64,000 nt of DNA from Symbiodinium natans (Eukaryota > Sar > Dinophyceae > Suessiales > Symbiodiniaceae), in NCBI GenBank assembly GCA_905221605.1, contig CAJNDS010002417.1, positions 310,001 through 374,000 of the forward strand, read 5' to 3'. How positions within the stretch are numbered: position 1 is the first letter of the stretch; each line of letters opens with the position of its first letter. The position numbers and the translations under genes were made by a program. The notes under the pieces were generated by a model. It was not told where the DNA came from. It did not search any database and saw only the letters and a program-made list of their open reading frames with translations. Of this stretch, positions 51,573 to 63,140 are shown in pieces.

Positions 51573-52469
51573 ATGTACTTCACTAGATGTTGAACCAGCG
51601 CCGATGGGCAGCTTCAAGGCATCCTAAAGTTTAGACTACTCTAACATCCTGACCCGAAAGCTCAGAAGAAGATGGCCCGCCATCCACACAGCCAGTGCGG
51701 TTGCACTTGGTTGCCTTCTGTTAAACAGACGCACATCAGGGTCGACAGGCACTGTATACGCTCCGCTTGCATGTCCAAACATTGTGACAAAACTCAGCTA
51801 GTCTTCCGTGCGCCTGTGATGGTTCATGTCCTCGAGCATACAATGCAACGCGCAACCTCAGAACACACAGGGGTTTAGTTGCTGCCCCCTGCCCAAGACA
51901 AGCCGAGTTGCTGTCGCGTGCATCCCACGCAGGCCACCACCACCACCACTACCGCCACTAGCACCACCACCACCAAGGCAGGGGACAGGACAGCGGTCTG
52001 CCAAGTGAAGGTGGTATACAGCTGGGTGCAGCAATTCATTGCGTGTAATTACATACTTCAGGAAGTCATGCCCAAGCGTCTGTGCAGCCAGCCCCAAGGC
52101 ACAAAAGTTTGTGGCAACACATATTTCCCGGCCCCCAAAATGCACAGACCCCCGAAAGACCGAATATGCGGCTGGCGGCGTCGCCAGCTTGCCTTCAGGA
52201 CGAGTTGCGGGAGTGCTGGCTTGGGATTCCGCAGATAGACAACAGACAACGAACGTTCTTCTCCAAAAAGTTGTAATGCATTTTTACCGAGTTGAACCAC
52301 TATCTGCTGTGCATGTGACCGCGGTTGCATTTCATTGGAGACTGGCACTCCTTTACCGAGAAGAAGTCAAGACAATCTGCAACAGGTTCGGTAGCGCAGG
52401 AACAGCGCCAGTATTAAAGATTGACAAATAGGGGCTGACAGGTCCATAGCCGAAGTGTGTGAAACGGCG
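51573..52469. other. Sequence with a Thr-rich patch, no gene called
   Basis: At 51926-51980 the plus strand reads ACCACCACC-type codons (Thr-rich), possibly an exon of the Ser/Thr-rich locus further on. Otherwise no motif was seen. Confidence 0.35.
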
Positions 52470-52693
52470 TAGGGATCCAAGTTGATGGTCAGTCGATGAC
52501 CACGACCTCTACAAAGACGTCCAGCACCTCGACGACGCGCACGTCGAGCTCTACGGCATCTCGGCTGCTCTTCTAGGCTTGAAGGGGGTTTCAGGGTGCA
52601 GCCCCACGGCAAACCCCAAACCCTGATACCCTGAACCTTAAAAGTACACCTGAAAAGTTTAATTTTTGCGCGTATCCAAACCCAGGGCAGCAT
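52470..52693. repeat. Direct repeat with Ser/Thr-rich exon, first copy
   Basis: About 224 bp, about 95% identical by eye to 53367-53590. The first third codes on plus for TTSTKTSSTSTTRTSSSTA and stops at TAG in both copies; the rest is non-coding-like, ending in CCAAACCCAGGGCAGCATGG. Confidence 0.85.
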
Positions 52694-53366
52694 GGAGCCG
52701 TGGAACTTCAAACACAGACTCGGGACCACTGGAGGTCTTGTGTTGCCAGTTCGTGTCTGGTCGCCAACTTGGGGTTTGCCTTTTGGAAACTTGTCAGTTG
52801 AGGAGCTGTCTAGCAATTCGAAGGCCCTAGACGCTAAGGCCTGAGAGTGTGTTTAGGGTTTAGGGTTGGGCAGCCAAACATGCCCAGGCAACGACAACCA
52901 GCTCCTCGACGACTGCCACGTTCACCAGTACCAAAACGGTTGGGGCCCAAGCCATCCTCCCCCCCACTAGTGCCAGCCAGGGCTTTCAGGATCGATAGAT
53001 GTGGTGGAATGAGTAGGAAATGTGTGGAAATGTGTGGATATCAATCTTCGACCCTCGGCCCTCCTTTACTACTCATACAGGTGCATCTAGGCACGCTACA
53101 GTCGTCTCAGGTGAAGCTTCATTCAATTGGGACCTCTGGCGTGAAACCAGTTTGCGCCGTGGTCTCTCACGTTGTGGTCTCTCACCTATCCCCACCCTTT
53201 ACCACCCTTTCGCCGACTCGGCCCACCACGGTTAGCGCCACTTCCACTGTCACAACCACCACGACTTCCACCGTTACCACTACTGGCCTCAGTCTGAGGG
53301 TTCAAGGGCTGGGATCCATGCAGAGGTCTTAAGGCGCGAGTGTGCGCTAGGGTTTGTTGTTAAGGG

Positions 53367-53590
53367 CGTAGGGAAGTTGATGGTCAGTCGATGACCACGA
53401 CCTCTACAACCGCGTCCAGCACCTCGACGACGCGCACGTCGAGCTCCACGGCATCTCGGCTGCTCTTCTAGGCTTGAAGGGGGTTCCAGGGTGCAGCCCC
53501 ACAGCAAACCCCAAGCCCTGATACCCTGAACCTTACAAATACACCTGAAAAGTTTAATTTTTGCGCGTATCCAAACCCAGGGCAGCATGG
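53367..53590. repeat. Direct repeat with Ser/Thr-rich exon, second copy
   Basis: Partner of 52470-52693, in direct orientation 897 bp downstream. It suggests unequal duplication of an exon plus flanking intron. Between the copies, 53230-53290 codes for another Thr-rich segment. Confidence 0.85.
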
Positions 53591-53779
53591 TCAATGCAAA
53601 CATACTGCCCCGAGTGTCTCCATGCTTAGACTTCCCCAATCTGCGCCACATCCCGAATGGGGCTCACGGTCAGTGCTTTTGTTTGAAGGCTCAAGCAACA
53701 GGCGGAACCCGGCTGCCCAAACGTCATCTTCTTTTGCAAGCTGGTGTAACATGAAGCCGTGTAAACATGTAAGCATATT

Positions 53780-54190
53780 TTGAAGGCCACATCCATGACC
53801 GCTTCGAGCACCAGCTCCTTGAGCTTCACCAGCACATCTTCCAGGACCACCACGTCTAGGAGCTCCAGCTCTTCCAGCACCACTCTGAGCACTTCCACGA
53901 CCATCACCTCCTCGAGCACCAGCGCCACCTCTTCCAGCACCACTTCTTCGAGTGTCACCGTCACATCTTCCAAGACGACCACCATGTCAAGCAGCGCCAC
54001 ATCAACCACTTCGAGCAGCAGCATCACCACCACCCTGTCTATCACAAGCTCCACCGACACAACCCAAACTGCCACCATCACCACTGCAACCATCAGCACA
54101 AGCAGCACCTCAACCTTTTCTACGAGCGCCACGACCGTCACCTGTGAAGCTGGCCAGCATGCGGGAGCCTTGGCTTGGGGGCTTGGGTGA
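53780..54190 (+). CDS. Ser/Thr-rich repeat protein segment
   Basis: 136 codons open on plus, over 60% Ser and Thr in short irregular repeats (TSSSTT, TSSSVT, STTTSS), then CEAGQHAGAL before the stop. The minus strand is also open here, as expected from the base pattern, but there the product is Val/Leu/Glu-rich. Similar Thr/Ser segments at 52500, 53240 and 53400 suggest one multi-exon gene for a mucin-like, probably secreted or surface, protein. No signal peptide was seen, and splice sites were not resolved. Confidence 0.45.
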   Translation: MKATSMTASSTSSLSFTSTSSRTTTSRSSSSSSTTLSTSTTITSSSTSATSSSTTSSSVTVTSSKTTTMSSSATSTTSSSSITTTLSITSSTDTTQTATITTATISTSSTSTFSTSATTVTCEAGQHAGALAWGLG

Positions 54191-55640
54191 TAAATATTGG
54201 TAAACGCAAGCACCTACGGACCTAAGGTGCTTTCAGGCGCGTTGCGCCACCTCAATATCAGCCCGAATTTGCGAATCTGAGCTTACTGCGCCAGGCGCCG
54301 GCTATAATTGCATAAAGCATACCGAAATCTCATCCATTCCATCAATACCACTGCATGTGCATTCAATCTCCAATCTCCACTTCCCACCGCGCAGAGACCA
54401 TGCTCGTGTGCGGGAAAGATGTCTGAGAGATGTGTTGAACCCCTTCTATAAAGACTGTATGTTCGCACGCAAGCCTCCCTGCAAATGTACTGAGAGTGAT
54501 CAGGCATGCTCCATCTTCGACTACGGTTCAGACGGCTCGGGACTCGAGATTTGGGGGGTCGAACCCTTCTTCCGGACCGCGAAACATAGGGGTATCGGCT
54601 TTCGCAGGAGGCCTGTGCTTCAGGAGTTAGGCTCCGCAGATTGCACCACTCGAGCAAAATCTCTGTGTCAAGCATTGGCTCGATTTTGCAGCTTTTCCCG
54701 GTTTCCTCTAGACTTACATCTCCCAAAGCATTTTGATGTCCAACGGAAGGAAGCCTGATATCGCACGCCTTCGAAATGTAAGGAAGGTCACGCCCATTGT
54801 CAGGCTCAATGTCCAAAGAGTCTAGGGTTTACGGCTTTGGGAAAGTGATCTGGGGTCACACTTCTAGGTCAAAATGCAGGCTTGCAATTTGAGGTGTGTT
54901 TGTGTGTGTGTGTGTTGTTCCTGCAAGTTTCAAACCCTAAGCCCTCAACATTTCTTGCATACTGGGCAGCGCATGGTAGATGCAAAAGCCCTGAATCTCG
55001 GCTTTTGTTTCGAATTCTAGAACCGGCAAGCCTCGAGCACTCAGAACAACCTCCCTCCTACACCGTCCTACACCCCCCCCGGCTTCGGAGTTATATGAAG
55101 CAGGACTGGTATTGGTGAATGTATATAAGGTGCCTTTTTAATATTGGTGAGTGTATATGCCTGGTGTCCTTTTGGGGGGTACAAGACATATATGCCCTAC
55201 TTGATATGCTGAGGCCGGCCATCCAAAGCACCCAAAGTGCAGTGCCTGAGCAGGTCCTCGCCTGATGTCGGGCTTCGGGTTTGGGCGGTCAAGGAGTTCA
55301 TTTGGGCTTGGGCTTGATTGGGCCTTGTCGTTGCCTCGAGGGAAGGGACTTGGGGTGTTTCCGAATGTCTAGCATCAGAGAGTGCATTTTGTGTTGAGGA
55401 CTCTCAGACCTGAAGCCCACCACCAAATTGCAGCACAGCTGGCCTTTCATGTGCTTTCATGCAGAAAGGTGATCTGAACTGTACGCTTTTGATTCTTCCG
55501 CTTTTGAGGTGTTGCGACGACACTGCGTGGACCTGCAGGGGGCCCTAGCTGAGATCCCCTCTCGACTTGATTGTGATACCCCTGAAATACGCGTGGGCCA
55601 TGTGGCGTGAGAGCCGTAATCCTCCTGAAGTACTGGAAGC
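54191..55640. other. Unique sequence, no gene recognised
   Basis: Minus ORF 54283-54816 (177 codons) and plus ORF 54357-54758 overlap fully and have no motif. A GTGTGT run lies near 54900 and two TATTGGTGA(A/G)TGTATAT copies near 55110 and 55144. Confidence 0.35.
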
Positions 55641-55704
55641 TGGAACTTTTCCACTTTCCACTTTGCGAGCACCGTATCCGCGAGGATGCAGCTCTTTACT
55701 GCAA

Positions 55705-58487
55705 TTAATTAAGATGAAACAAGTCAGCCAACCAAGCCTGTTCCGGGTTCCGGGGGGTGTTGGAAATTATCCATCCTCCCTTGACCTCTCCAATGATGAT
55801 CTGGTCACAACGGGCGAGGGCGTGGCAGGGTTGGCGGGCGGAGCGCGGCAACGTAAGAAGAAACGGATGGCCAATGACCCACAACTGTGCAGCGACGAGA
55901 ACCACATCGCAGACCTGTTGCCGTTGCAGGTGCTCTTGCTTGAGCTTCTTCACTGTTGCCGGAAGACGGAGGCTGGGGTAGGTCAAGTCTTGAAAACAGA
56001 GAGCAACGAGACCCTGTGGGTGCTGCTTCACAAATGAAAAGAGGCACCCTGTCCACTGGTCTGCTTGCATGTCTTGTTTCCAAACATGGCATTCTATACT
56101 ACCGGGCCAACGAGCGGCTAGGTAGCCTCCCAACCTGGCAGGGGCAGTGACAAATGAGCAAGGACCCACTGGTGTAACCAGTGCTTTTTGGATGGGGCGC
56201 ATGTCCAAGGTCCTCAAGCATTCCACACCCTGGGAGAAAGTACAGAGGGAGGCCGTCTCCTGTCGCGGCTGGCCTCCTACTATCCAAGTTGGGGAAAGGC
56301 CCTCCCTAAGCCAGAGGGTAGCCTTGCGGTGTGCTGCGAGGATGGTCAGCGGCAGTTCCTCTCCAATGTCTCCCTCTAGGTCAATTGTCCACGCGTCCAA
56401 GGTGGTCCGCATGTCTTTGATGCTGTAGCATCCGGATGAGAGGATGCACCTATATTCGTCAAGAAGCAAAGGCATATCCGGAGCAACCCCATCCCTGAAA
56501 ACTCCCCTCAGAGTGTCAAGAAGTTGTTGGTTCACATGTGGCCTTAAGGCAGTTGGACGCACTGGCCAATCCGGTTGGGGCCCCTGCGCGATGCTGGCAA
56601 CCCCCAGAGAATCGCACCCTGTGTTGGCTTTGGTGCTACCGATGCCTGGCTGCTTGTCAGCTACAAATCCCGCAGCGATCAATGCCTCTCTACACGCAAC
56701 TGAATGTCGCAGGTGATTGCACAGCCGAGTGTGGCACGCAAAGGTTTTCAGGCACTTGGGGCACGCGGAGCCCGTGGTAAGGAGACGTTCTGGCCGGACT
56801 CGGCCATGGACTTTGAAGGCGTGCACTGACCAAGCCTGGAAAGGTGCAAAAGTCTTCCTGCATACACCGCAGGCCTCCTCTGTTCCTGAGTAGGCATCGC
56901 TGGGCTTCGGAATGGCTCCTGCGTCGATGAAGCATCGGGAGAGGATGCCATGGTACTGCTGCGCCTGGTCCGCAGCAGAGTCTTTCCAAAAGGAGACATG
57001 TAGAGCCCGTGCGATCAGAGCCTTCCATTTGCCCGGAGATGTCGCCAAAGTGCCGCGCCACTCCTGCCATGCATTCTGCCAAACCTTGTGGCGGCTGCCA
57101 CCGTCCATCAGCCCCCATAGCCAACTTACGGACCCTTGGAGAAGTTGGAGCCACCCTCCCTCTGCGTGCAAAAGCGCCCAAAGCTGGTCCGGGCCCTCCC
57201 GACAGAGCGAAGCCGCATACCTCAAGCGTTCTGCATGAATGAGGGACGGGATGGAAGGGAGTTGCAAAAGGAAGAGCAGGTGGTCTCGACCGATGTGGTT
57301 AGCGTCGAAGTCTAGATGTTTACGGAGCATGATCTTCCCCATGGCGAGGTAGGCTTCCGTGAGCGTGGCAACCGCCTTGCCGGAAACTTGGGTCCACGTG
57401 CCAACCCCAAAAAGGAGGACTGAACTGACTACCGACCCAAAAACTACAGTCTTGTCTCGGACACAGATGTCTCCACGTGAGAAGAGTTTACGTCGGTATT
57501 TGCCGAAGGCCTGCCAAGCCGCACCGGCCCTGATCCTGGCCTCTTGTTGGCAGCCCCCCTTGTGGTGGAGCACGCCTCCAAGATGCTTGTACCGCGGAAC
57601 TACCCTGATCCTCCAGTCGGGCCTGCACTGCGAGTTGATTTGGATGGATGGGGCCTGGCCATTAAGGTGTTGCAACCGCACCTTTCTGGATCCTGGGCCG
57701 CAGACCGAACATATGACCTCAGTCTTATTTGGCGCCATGTTTGGTATCATGCCATGCTCCAGACAGGTGTCGACAAGGACCCCGCACGCATAAGCGACCT
57801 CCGAAATGGCCAATTCTGCTGAGGGATGAAGGAGGAGAAGGGCTAGGTCATCCGCCCAGATGGCGTCAGAGAGAGTGAGGTCTCCGGTCGGCTGTATGCC
57901 TGACGTGACAATCGAGCCTTGCATGGCATCGCTCCATGGCAAAGTGAAGTTGATGCCGCTCGCCGCCAAGGTGCACGAGACCTTGTTCACGATGACCGAG
58001 AACAAGAAAAAGAAGACTATGTCTGCAAGCGCGTCTCCCGGCCGCGAGCCTATTGTTGTGCGTACAATATCCTCCTGTCCGTTCAGGCAAAACCAAGTAT
58101 CCGTGAGCGTCTCCTCTAGAAAGGCCCGAGTCCACGGAGTAGCTTCGGCCTGCTGCAGAGCCGGCCTACGGACGGCCTCCGCCAGTTCTGCCGCAGCCTT
58201 GGGCGGCAGAGCAAGTTCGGCGACGACCCTTTCGAGAAAGGAGCTTTGATCCAGGCGCCCCGTCAGTAGGGGCCGAAGCACTCGATGAAACGCTTCACGT
58301 AGGTCGAGGAAAAGGATCGAATGCGGGCGCCCTTTCGCAAGGGACTGGAACGTTCGCACTGCGTGCGCCGGCATAGTCACAGGAAAGAAAGGGAGGCCGC
58401 CCACTTGAAGCGGCCTGGAGATGCGCCGTGCCGCCGTTAGGCATTTCGCCCTAACTGCCGCGTCTGGAAGCTGGAACACGGTGATCG
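55705..58487 (-). CDS. LINE reverse transcriptase with zinc fingers, 5'-truncated
   Basis: The open frame starts at 58740 (1011 codons), but the first about 84 codons look like flanking sequence, so the element begins near 58487; residue numbers count from 58740. LINE-type RT: ILFLDLREAFHRVLRP (motif A), IGSRPGDALADIVF (motif B), IWADDLALLL (motif C, 295-298), YKHLGGVL. Then two C2H2-type fingers: CGVCRKTFAPF..WSVHAFKVH (624-645) and CPKCLKTFACHTRLCNHLRH (660-679). A C-terminal region of about 320 residues is unrecognised. The endonuclease is missing, as in a 5'-truncated insertion. The frame is open to the end, so it is a young copy. It is a different LINE family from the one at 24.9-29.7 kb. 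Confidence 0.88.
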
Positions 58488-58497
58488 AGACATTGGT

Positions 58498-58529
58498 CTT
58501 GTTTTGCTTACTCCTTGTTTTGCTTACTC
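58498..58529. repeat. 16-bp tandem duplication at LINE 5' junction
   Basis: CTTGTTTTGCTTACTC occurs twice in tandem exactly where LINE homology seems to begin. It may be a by-product of the 5' end joining during insertion. Confidence 0.7.
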
Positions 58530-58740
58530 TGCTTTCCTGAGGTGGCTTGATGGTTGATGACAGAACCTCGAAACAACAAGTCTTCCAACCTGGCAAACAA
58601 ACCTGCGGGACTGTGCCCGAATCTTGGCAAAGAGTCTTGTGGCAAGCCGGTAGCCATGGTTCCTGCTTTAATACTCCCTTTGCCATAGACTTCATAGCCG
58701 ATGTACGAAATGCTATATACCCAATTAAGGCATATACCAT

Positions 58741-60520
58741 ACATCATACTAGGGTTCGTGTTTTTAACTTAAGGGATATTCCTTAGTTAAGGGGTTTTGG
58801 AGTCTCTGGGTACTTTCGCTGTGTCATTCTTGAGGCCTGCCCAACAACTCTTCCGCCAGTTGCTGGATGAAAGCAGCTGGGCCCTGCCCCCCCCTGCAGC
58901 TTGGACGTGTGTGAAAGCTTGTTAGCGTTTAGGATTGATTGCTTCAAGTTCAGAAAGGTTTCTAGAAGGCGCAAGAAAATTTCCAGAAGTCTTGGAAATT
59001 ACCGAGGTTTGATAAGATTTAGGGGCAAACACAAGAGGCAGAGTGATAGGTCTTTTGCTCGTGTGCCAACTTCTTTCAACATGTTTTGGTGCCCTTCAGT
59101 TCTGCTCGAAACTCGCACCTTCAGGGTTGCTGGCCAAGGCCTTGCGCTGCTGATGAGAGCCTTGGATACTGTACAGTTCGAGTCGGGCCGTCTTTACTAG
59201 TCCCTGTACTGTTTTCGCAAGAAAGGAGTATGAAGAATGAGACGGGTTGAAGGTCTTGAGAGGTCGAGGGGGTTGAAGGTCTTGAGTCCAGTTTCGGCCA
59301 GAGCTTGGCAGGGAAGGGAGGAAAACTTGTCTTGAAAGAGCGTCCTCGGACCTCCGCAACAGTCCCGGCCCCGGCGAACTTCTCTTTGCAACATTGATGC
59401 GCTATAGTGAGCTTGAGGGTTGGCGCGGCAGAGCTCTGAGGATTCCCTGCTACTCGACACCATACAATGCGGCGTGGCAGCAAGTGGGAATGGTCGAGCC
59501 AGAGAGAGCTACCGAGACCCTAAACTAACTGCTGGTGAGTGACATTGCATAAGTGTATAGTTATAGCTTTTGCCAGGGTAGTCCGCGGGAACCTGTTTTT
59601 TGGTTGTTCCCCCGTGGAACAAGCCTCCGAAAAGATAGATCGTCCAAGAGCTCCTTCTGGCGCTGAAGCTTCCGCTTTCCGACAAGCTTGCGCTTCACCA
59701 CCTTGGCTTGCTGCAACAACAAGCCTGCGTCTTGAGCAGTCGCTCATGGCGCTCTCATTAACACATCTCCACCCCGAAGAAGAACTCGGTCTCCACCACG
59801 ATTCGAACAGGTGCGCCCGGACCCTGCAGGAAGAAACAGAGCGCCCTGCCTCCGCAGGAAGAAACAAAGCGCCCGGCCTCCGCAACGCACACACACACAC
59901 AAAAAAAAAAAACACGCGTTCGGCCTCTGCAACAGAAGGCGTGATTGGCCTCCGTAGACAAAAGAAAAACGGCCTCTGTAGGAAAAGGACCTTCGCAACA
60001 AGAGACACACTCTGGGTCGTACCATGGTCCGTGCTCCCTCTACTTCTTCTTGTGCTACTTCTCAGTTCGCAATGAACCAAAAGTAGGTGAGCCACTAACT
60101 GCCAAACCACAAACCCCAGCCACATCCCGAAGCCAGGCCGCACACTTCAGCTGCTATGCAGCTGCCGAAGGCTCTTCCGCAAGCTTGGTTATCGCGTGGC
60201 TTCGGAACAGGTTTCGGGCGTGCGCTCTTGGATTCGAGCAGTTGAGACAAGTTGACTGAGAGTCTAGGGTTTCGTAGCGAAGTCCAAGGGCATCGGGCAT
60301 AGGCTTTGTGTAGTCAGTCAGTCAGTCACGTAGGTTCAGTCTTGTTGCAAGAACTCAAAAACGTAGCGGTTTGGGATGAGCTTATGTTTCTCAGCATCGT
60401 CGGTGCATGGTTGAAGCATGCTAAAAGCTACGAGGGCTGAGAATGCACATGGGCCTAGATGAAAACACATGCGTTGAGATACGTTGAGATATCTATTTGG
60501 TGCGCATTTGGTGTTTGCAG
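58741..60520. other. Unique sequence with degenerate short repeats
   Basis: At 59825-59995 a motif GGCCTCYG(C/T)A followed by A-rich sequence recurs about five times at irregular spacing, with a CA run and an A12 run inside. ORFs 59520-60143 minus and 59539-60075 plus overlap and reflect this repeat. A CAGT repeat lies near 60316-60328. No gene is called. Confidence 0.35.
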
Positions 60521-60529
60521 GCTGCCCTT

Positions 60530-61191
60530 GTGACGAACAGCAGACGGAATGCTTTATCCGTGGACAGCACGTCTGTTTTCCAAAGGAGACCTCATGCGCC
60601 TGGGGTGCAGAAGTGAACGCCATGTCTTTGCTGTGTAATCGACAGTGAAAGCATGTATGAATCAGACTGACGGAATTGTGTGCCTTCAGATGTCACGACT
60701 GGCGATTTAGGTTGCTAGCGCGGTTTAGGGTTTAGGGCTTAGTCAAGCCCCCAACCCTCCACCCTCCTTAGAAAAACTGAGGTCCGGTGGATTGTCAAGG
60801 CCTTCCAGAGTGTCATCATGAATCAGGCGGTCCGCTTGACCTAGCTAGTTAAACATCAAATGGACCTGCATGGCTCAGGGTTTGGGTTTAGGGTTTCTGA
60901 GATCCTCGCATCCGCCAGTAGTTCAAGCGACCAGCTTTCCTTGAAGGGCTTCTCGCTTTTCAATCGAGAGCCTACAGCTCCTGTAAGCGATGGACCTGGG
61001 AATGCGGCAAGTGAGGAGGCTTCGGGCACTACCTTACACTTGTGTCCCGAGCTCCAAAATCAAAGAGTCCGAGGCAACACGAGCTGCGCAACTAGTACGG
61101 GCTGCAGGTGTGAAGACGGCGAGTTTCCGTGCCGGCAGCAGGACGGGTTCTGTCTTCGGATGGCCTTCGGGGGCTTCTGGTCTTCACCATG
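60530..61191 (+). CDS. Putative cysteine-rich exons (60.53 and 61.10 kb)
   Basis: After GTTTGCAG at 60523-60530 the plus strand reads GCPCDEQQTECFIRGQHVCF then C; after GGGCTGCAG near 61109 it reads CEDGEFPCRQQDGFCLRM, with a GC codon pair just before. Both fit C-x-C-x6-C-x(6-7)-C, and both follow AG/G acceptors typical of dinoflagellates. They look like two exons of one repeat-containing extracellular protein. Donors and frame joining were not established, so this is a weak call. A short TTTAGGG tract lies at 60722-60742 between them. Confidence 0.35.
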
Positions 61192-62015
61192 ATCATGCAC
61201 CGGAAGCGATGTAAAGTCACTTCTGCAGGAACGAGGGGTGATAATCAGATTGCAAGCTTTTTAGTGAACCTTCCAAGCAGCCAATGCTGTGGTCGACGTG
61301 GAAAATTTGAGGACTCGAACCTGACCATCTGCCTCGCGGAGGCGCATCTTAGGATTTGGCAGTTTGGGTTTCGCCCATCGTGTGAAAGCCGAAGATAAGC
61401 CAGAGCGAAAGTAGTACAAGTAGTAGGCACAACGTACCTCGTTTGCCGTGCCTTCAGCGGCAGCAAGTTGAAGTGCAGACGCACACTGCAAGGTTCAAGT
61501 AGGTAGAAGATGCCAAAATGGTGCTTTCGCTTCGGTCTTGGCTATCAGTAACAGGGGTTTGATGACCGAACGCTTTTTATTAGCTTTCACGCAGTGTCGA
61601 CGAAGGCCTGGTTAGGCGAAGTAGATGCCTCCGTCACCCCCCAAACAGGAAAAACTGGGCCAAACTCGCCTGTGCAGAGCACGGCGCAGTGAAGGGCTTC
61701 GGAAGTTCAAGAAAACAGGCTGGTGTGGGCATGGATGCTTGTGGCCAATGGAAATCATCGTGCGGGCATGGATGCTGTGGCCAATGGACGAGCTGGTGGC
61801 AAAGCCAGGAAATGTGGTACATGCCAAGGTTTTTGACATGCGAGGCATGCGAAACACGTACATATCGACGTATTCACCAACCCTCAAATCACGGCAAACG
61901 AGGAACGTGGAGCCAAACAATGGCAGTCGTTGTCGTCCCGAGATAGAATACTAGGCCGTAATTGTCGTAGTAGTTGTAGTAGTGATGATCGTCGCATCAG
62001 TCATGCAGTGGTGCT

Positions 62016-62169
<154 letters not shown>

Positions 62170-62315
62170 GAGTAGTAGGGTGGTGGTGGTGATCGTGGTA
62201 GTGGTAGTGGTAGTGGCCGTGGTAGTGGTGGTAGTAAGAGCAATGAGCGAAGAATGCTGCCCCTCTTTACTGCTTCAATGATGCGACGGCGACTATGGTA
62301 TTGAATTACTTTTGG

Positions 62316-63140
62316 GTTACGATTCAGGACTGGTGCCCGAAGACCTGCGAAGAGCACCAGGAACTTTGCGCCCTAACGTCCTTCAAGGACGGGAGGCAGC
62401 ATCTAGGCCGCCGAGAAGTCATCGTATATGAGCCAGCATGGCTGGTAGGTCGCATGTTGCATCATGCTGTGCAACTTGAATGCCTGCACCCTTTCTTTAC
62501 CCAATGAACCGAGTAGAGTATCGTATTGTTGTATCTTGAAACGTGCCCCAAGCCCTGGTCCTCCAGGTACATTACACAGAATTGCTCCTGGGACACGGTG
62601 TGCCCTCGAGTGTGGTGCGACAACGTCACGGCGCGACTGTGACTAAGTTGCAGCAAGACTGTACATACTGTACCATATGAATCTTTCATGAGTTGTCCAT
62701 GAGCCGTTTAAAGAAATATGTTGGGTTTGATGTCGTGCAGCGGGGTCTGCTGTGGGCGGTTGACGACTGCGCTACACTGATGGATCTTCATCGGGTTTAG
62801 CCCGCTCAATTCCTGACCTCGTTAATTGACGCAGGTTGGGTGCCGACTTCCCCGAACCTTGAAAGGATCTACAAGGTAGGCACCCAAAGTCTATATTATG
62901 CAAGCCCTTGCAAGCAAAGGTGCAATGTCGGAGGTTACGACTTTTGCGTTGATCGCGGTGCCGAATGCCCATGCGCAGACAAAGAGTGCTCTGTGGACTC
63001 TTGGTTGTTGGCCTTACCTTGGTGAAGCATGCACGCAGGGCAAGTGAGCAGAACTCGACATAAGGAGAATTTCGATGCACAGGGAAACTTCCTGAGCTTT
63101 TCCACGAAATGCCGCTTGGAAGAGTCGGAGTGCGTGATGC
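62316..63140 (+). CDS. More putative cysteine-rich exons
   Basis: At 62323 after GATTCAG: DWCPKTCEEHQELCALTSF. At 62905-62995: CKQRCNVGGYDFCVDRGAEC followed by PCADKEC. At about 63088: GNFLSFSTKCRLEESECVMP. Cys spacing (C-x3-C-x6/7-C) is similar to the segments at 60.5 and 61.1 kb. Possibly further exons of the same gene; splice junctions and frames are unproven. Confidence 0.3.

Noticed and set aside
59520-60143. 207-codon minus ORF and 178-codon plus ORF
   Set aside because: They mirror each other across a degenerate short repeat and an A/CA run; no domain.
61311-61345. tRNA-like T-loop on the minus strand (GGTTCGAGTCC)
   Set aside because: The T-stem has a mismatch and no matching acceptor, D-arm or anticodon arm could be formed in the 75 bases around it.
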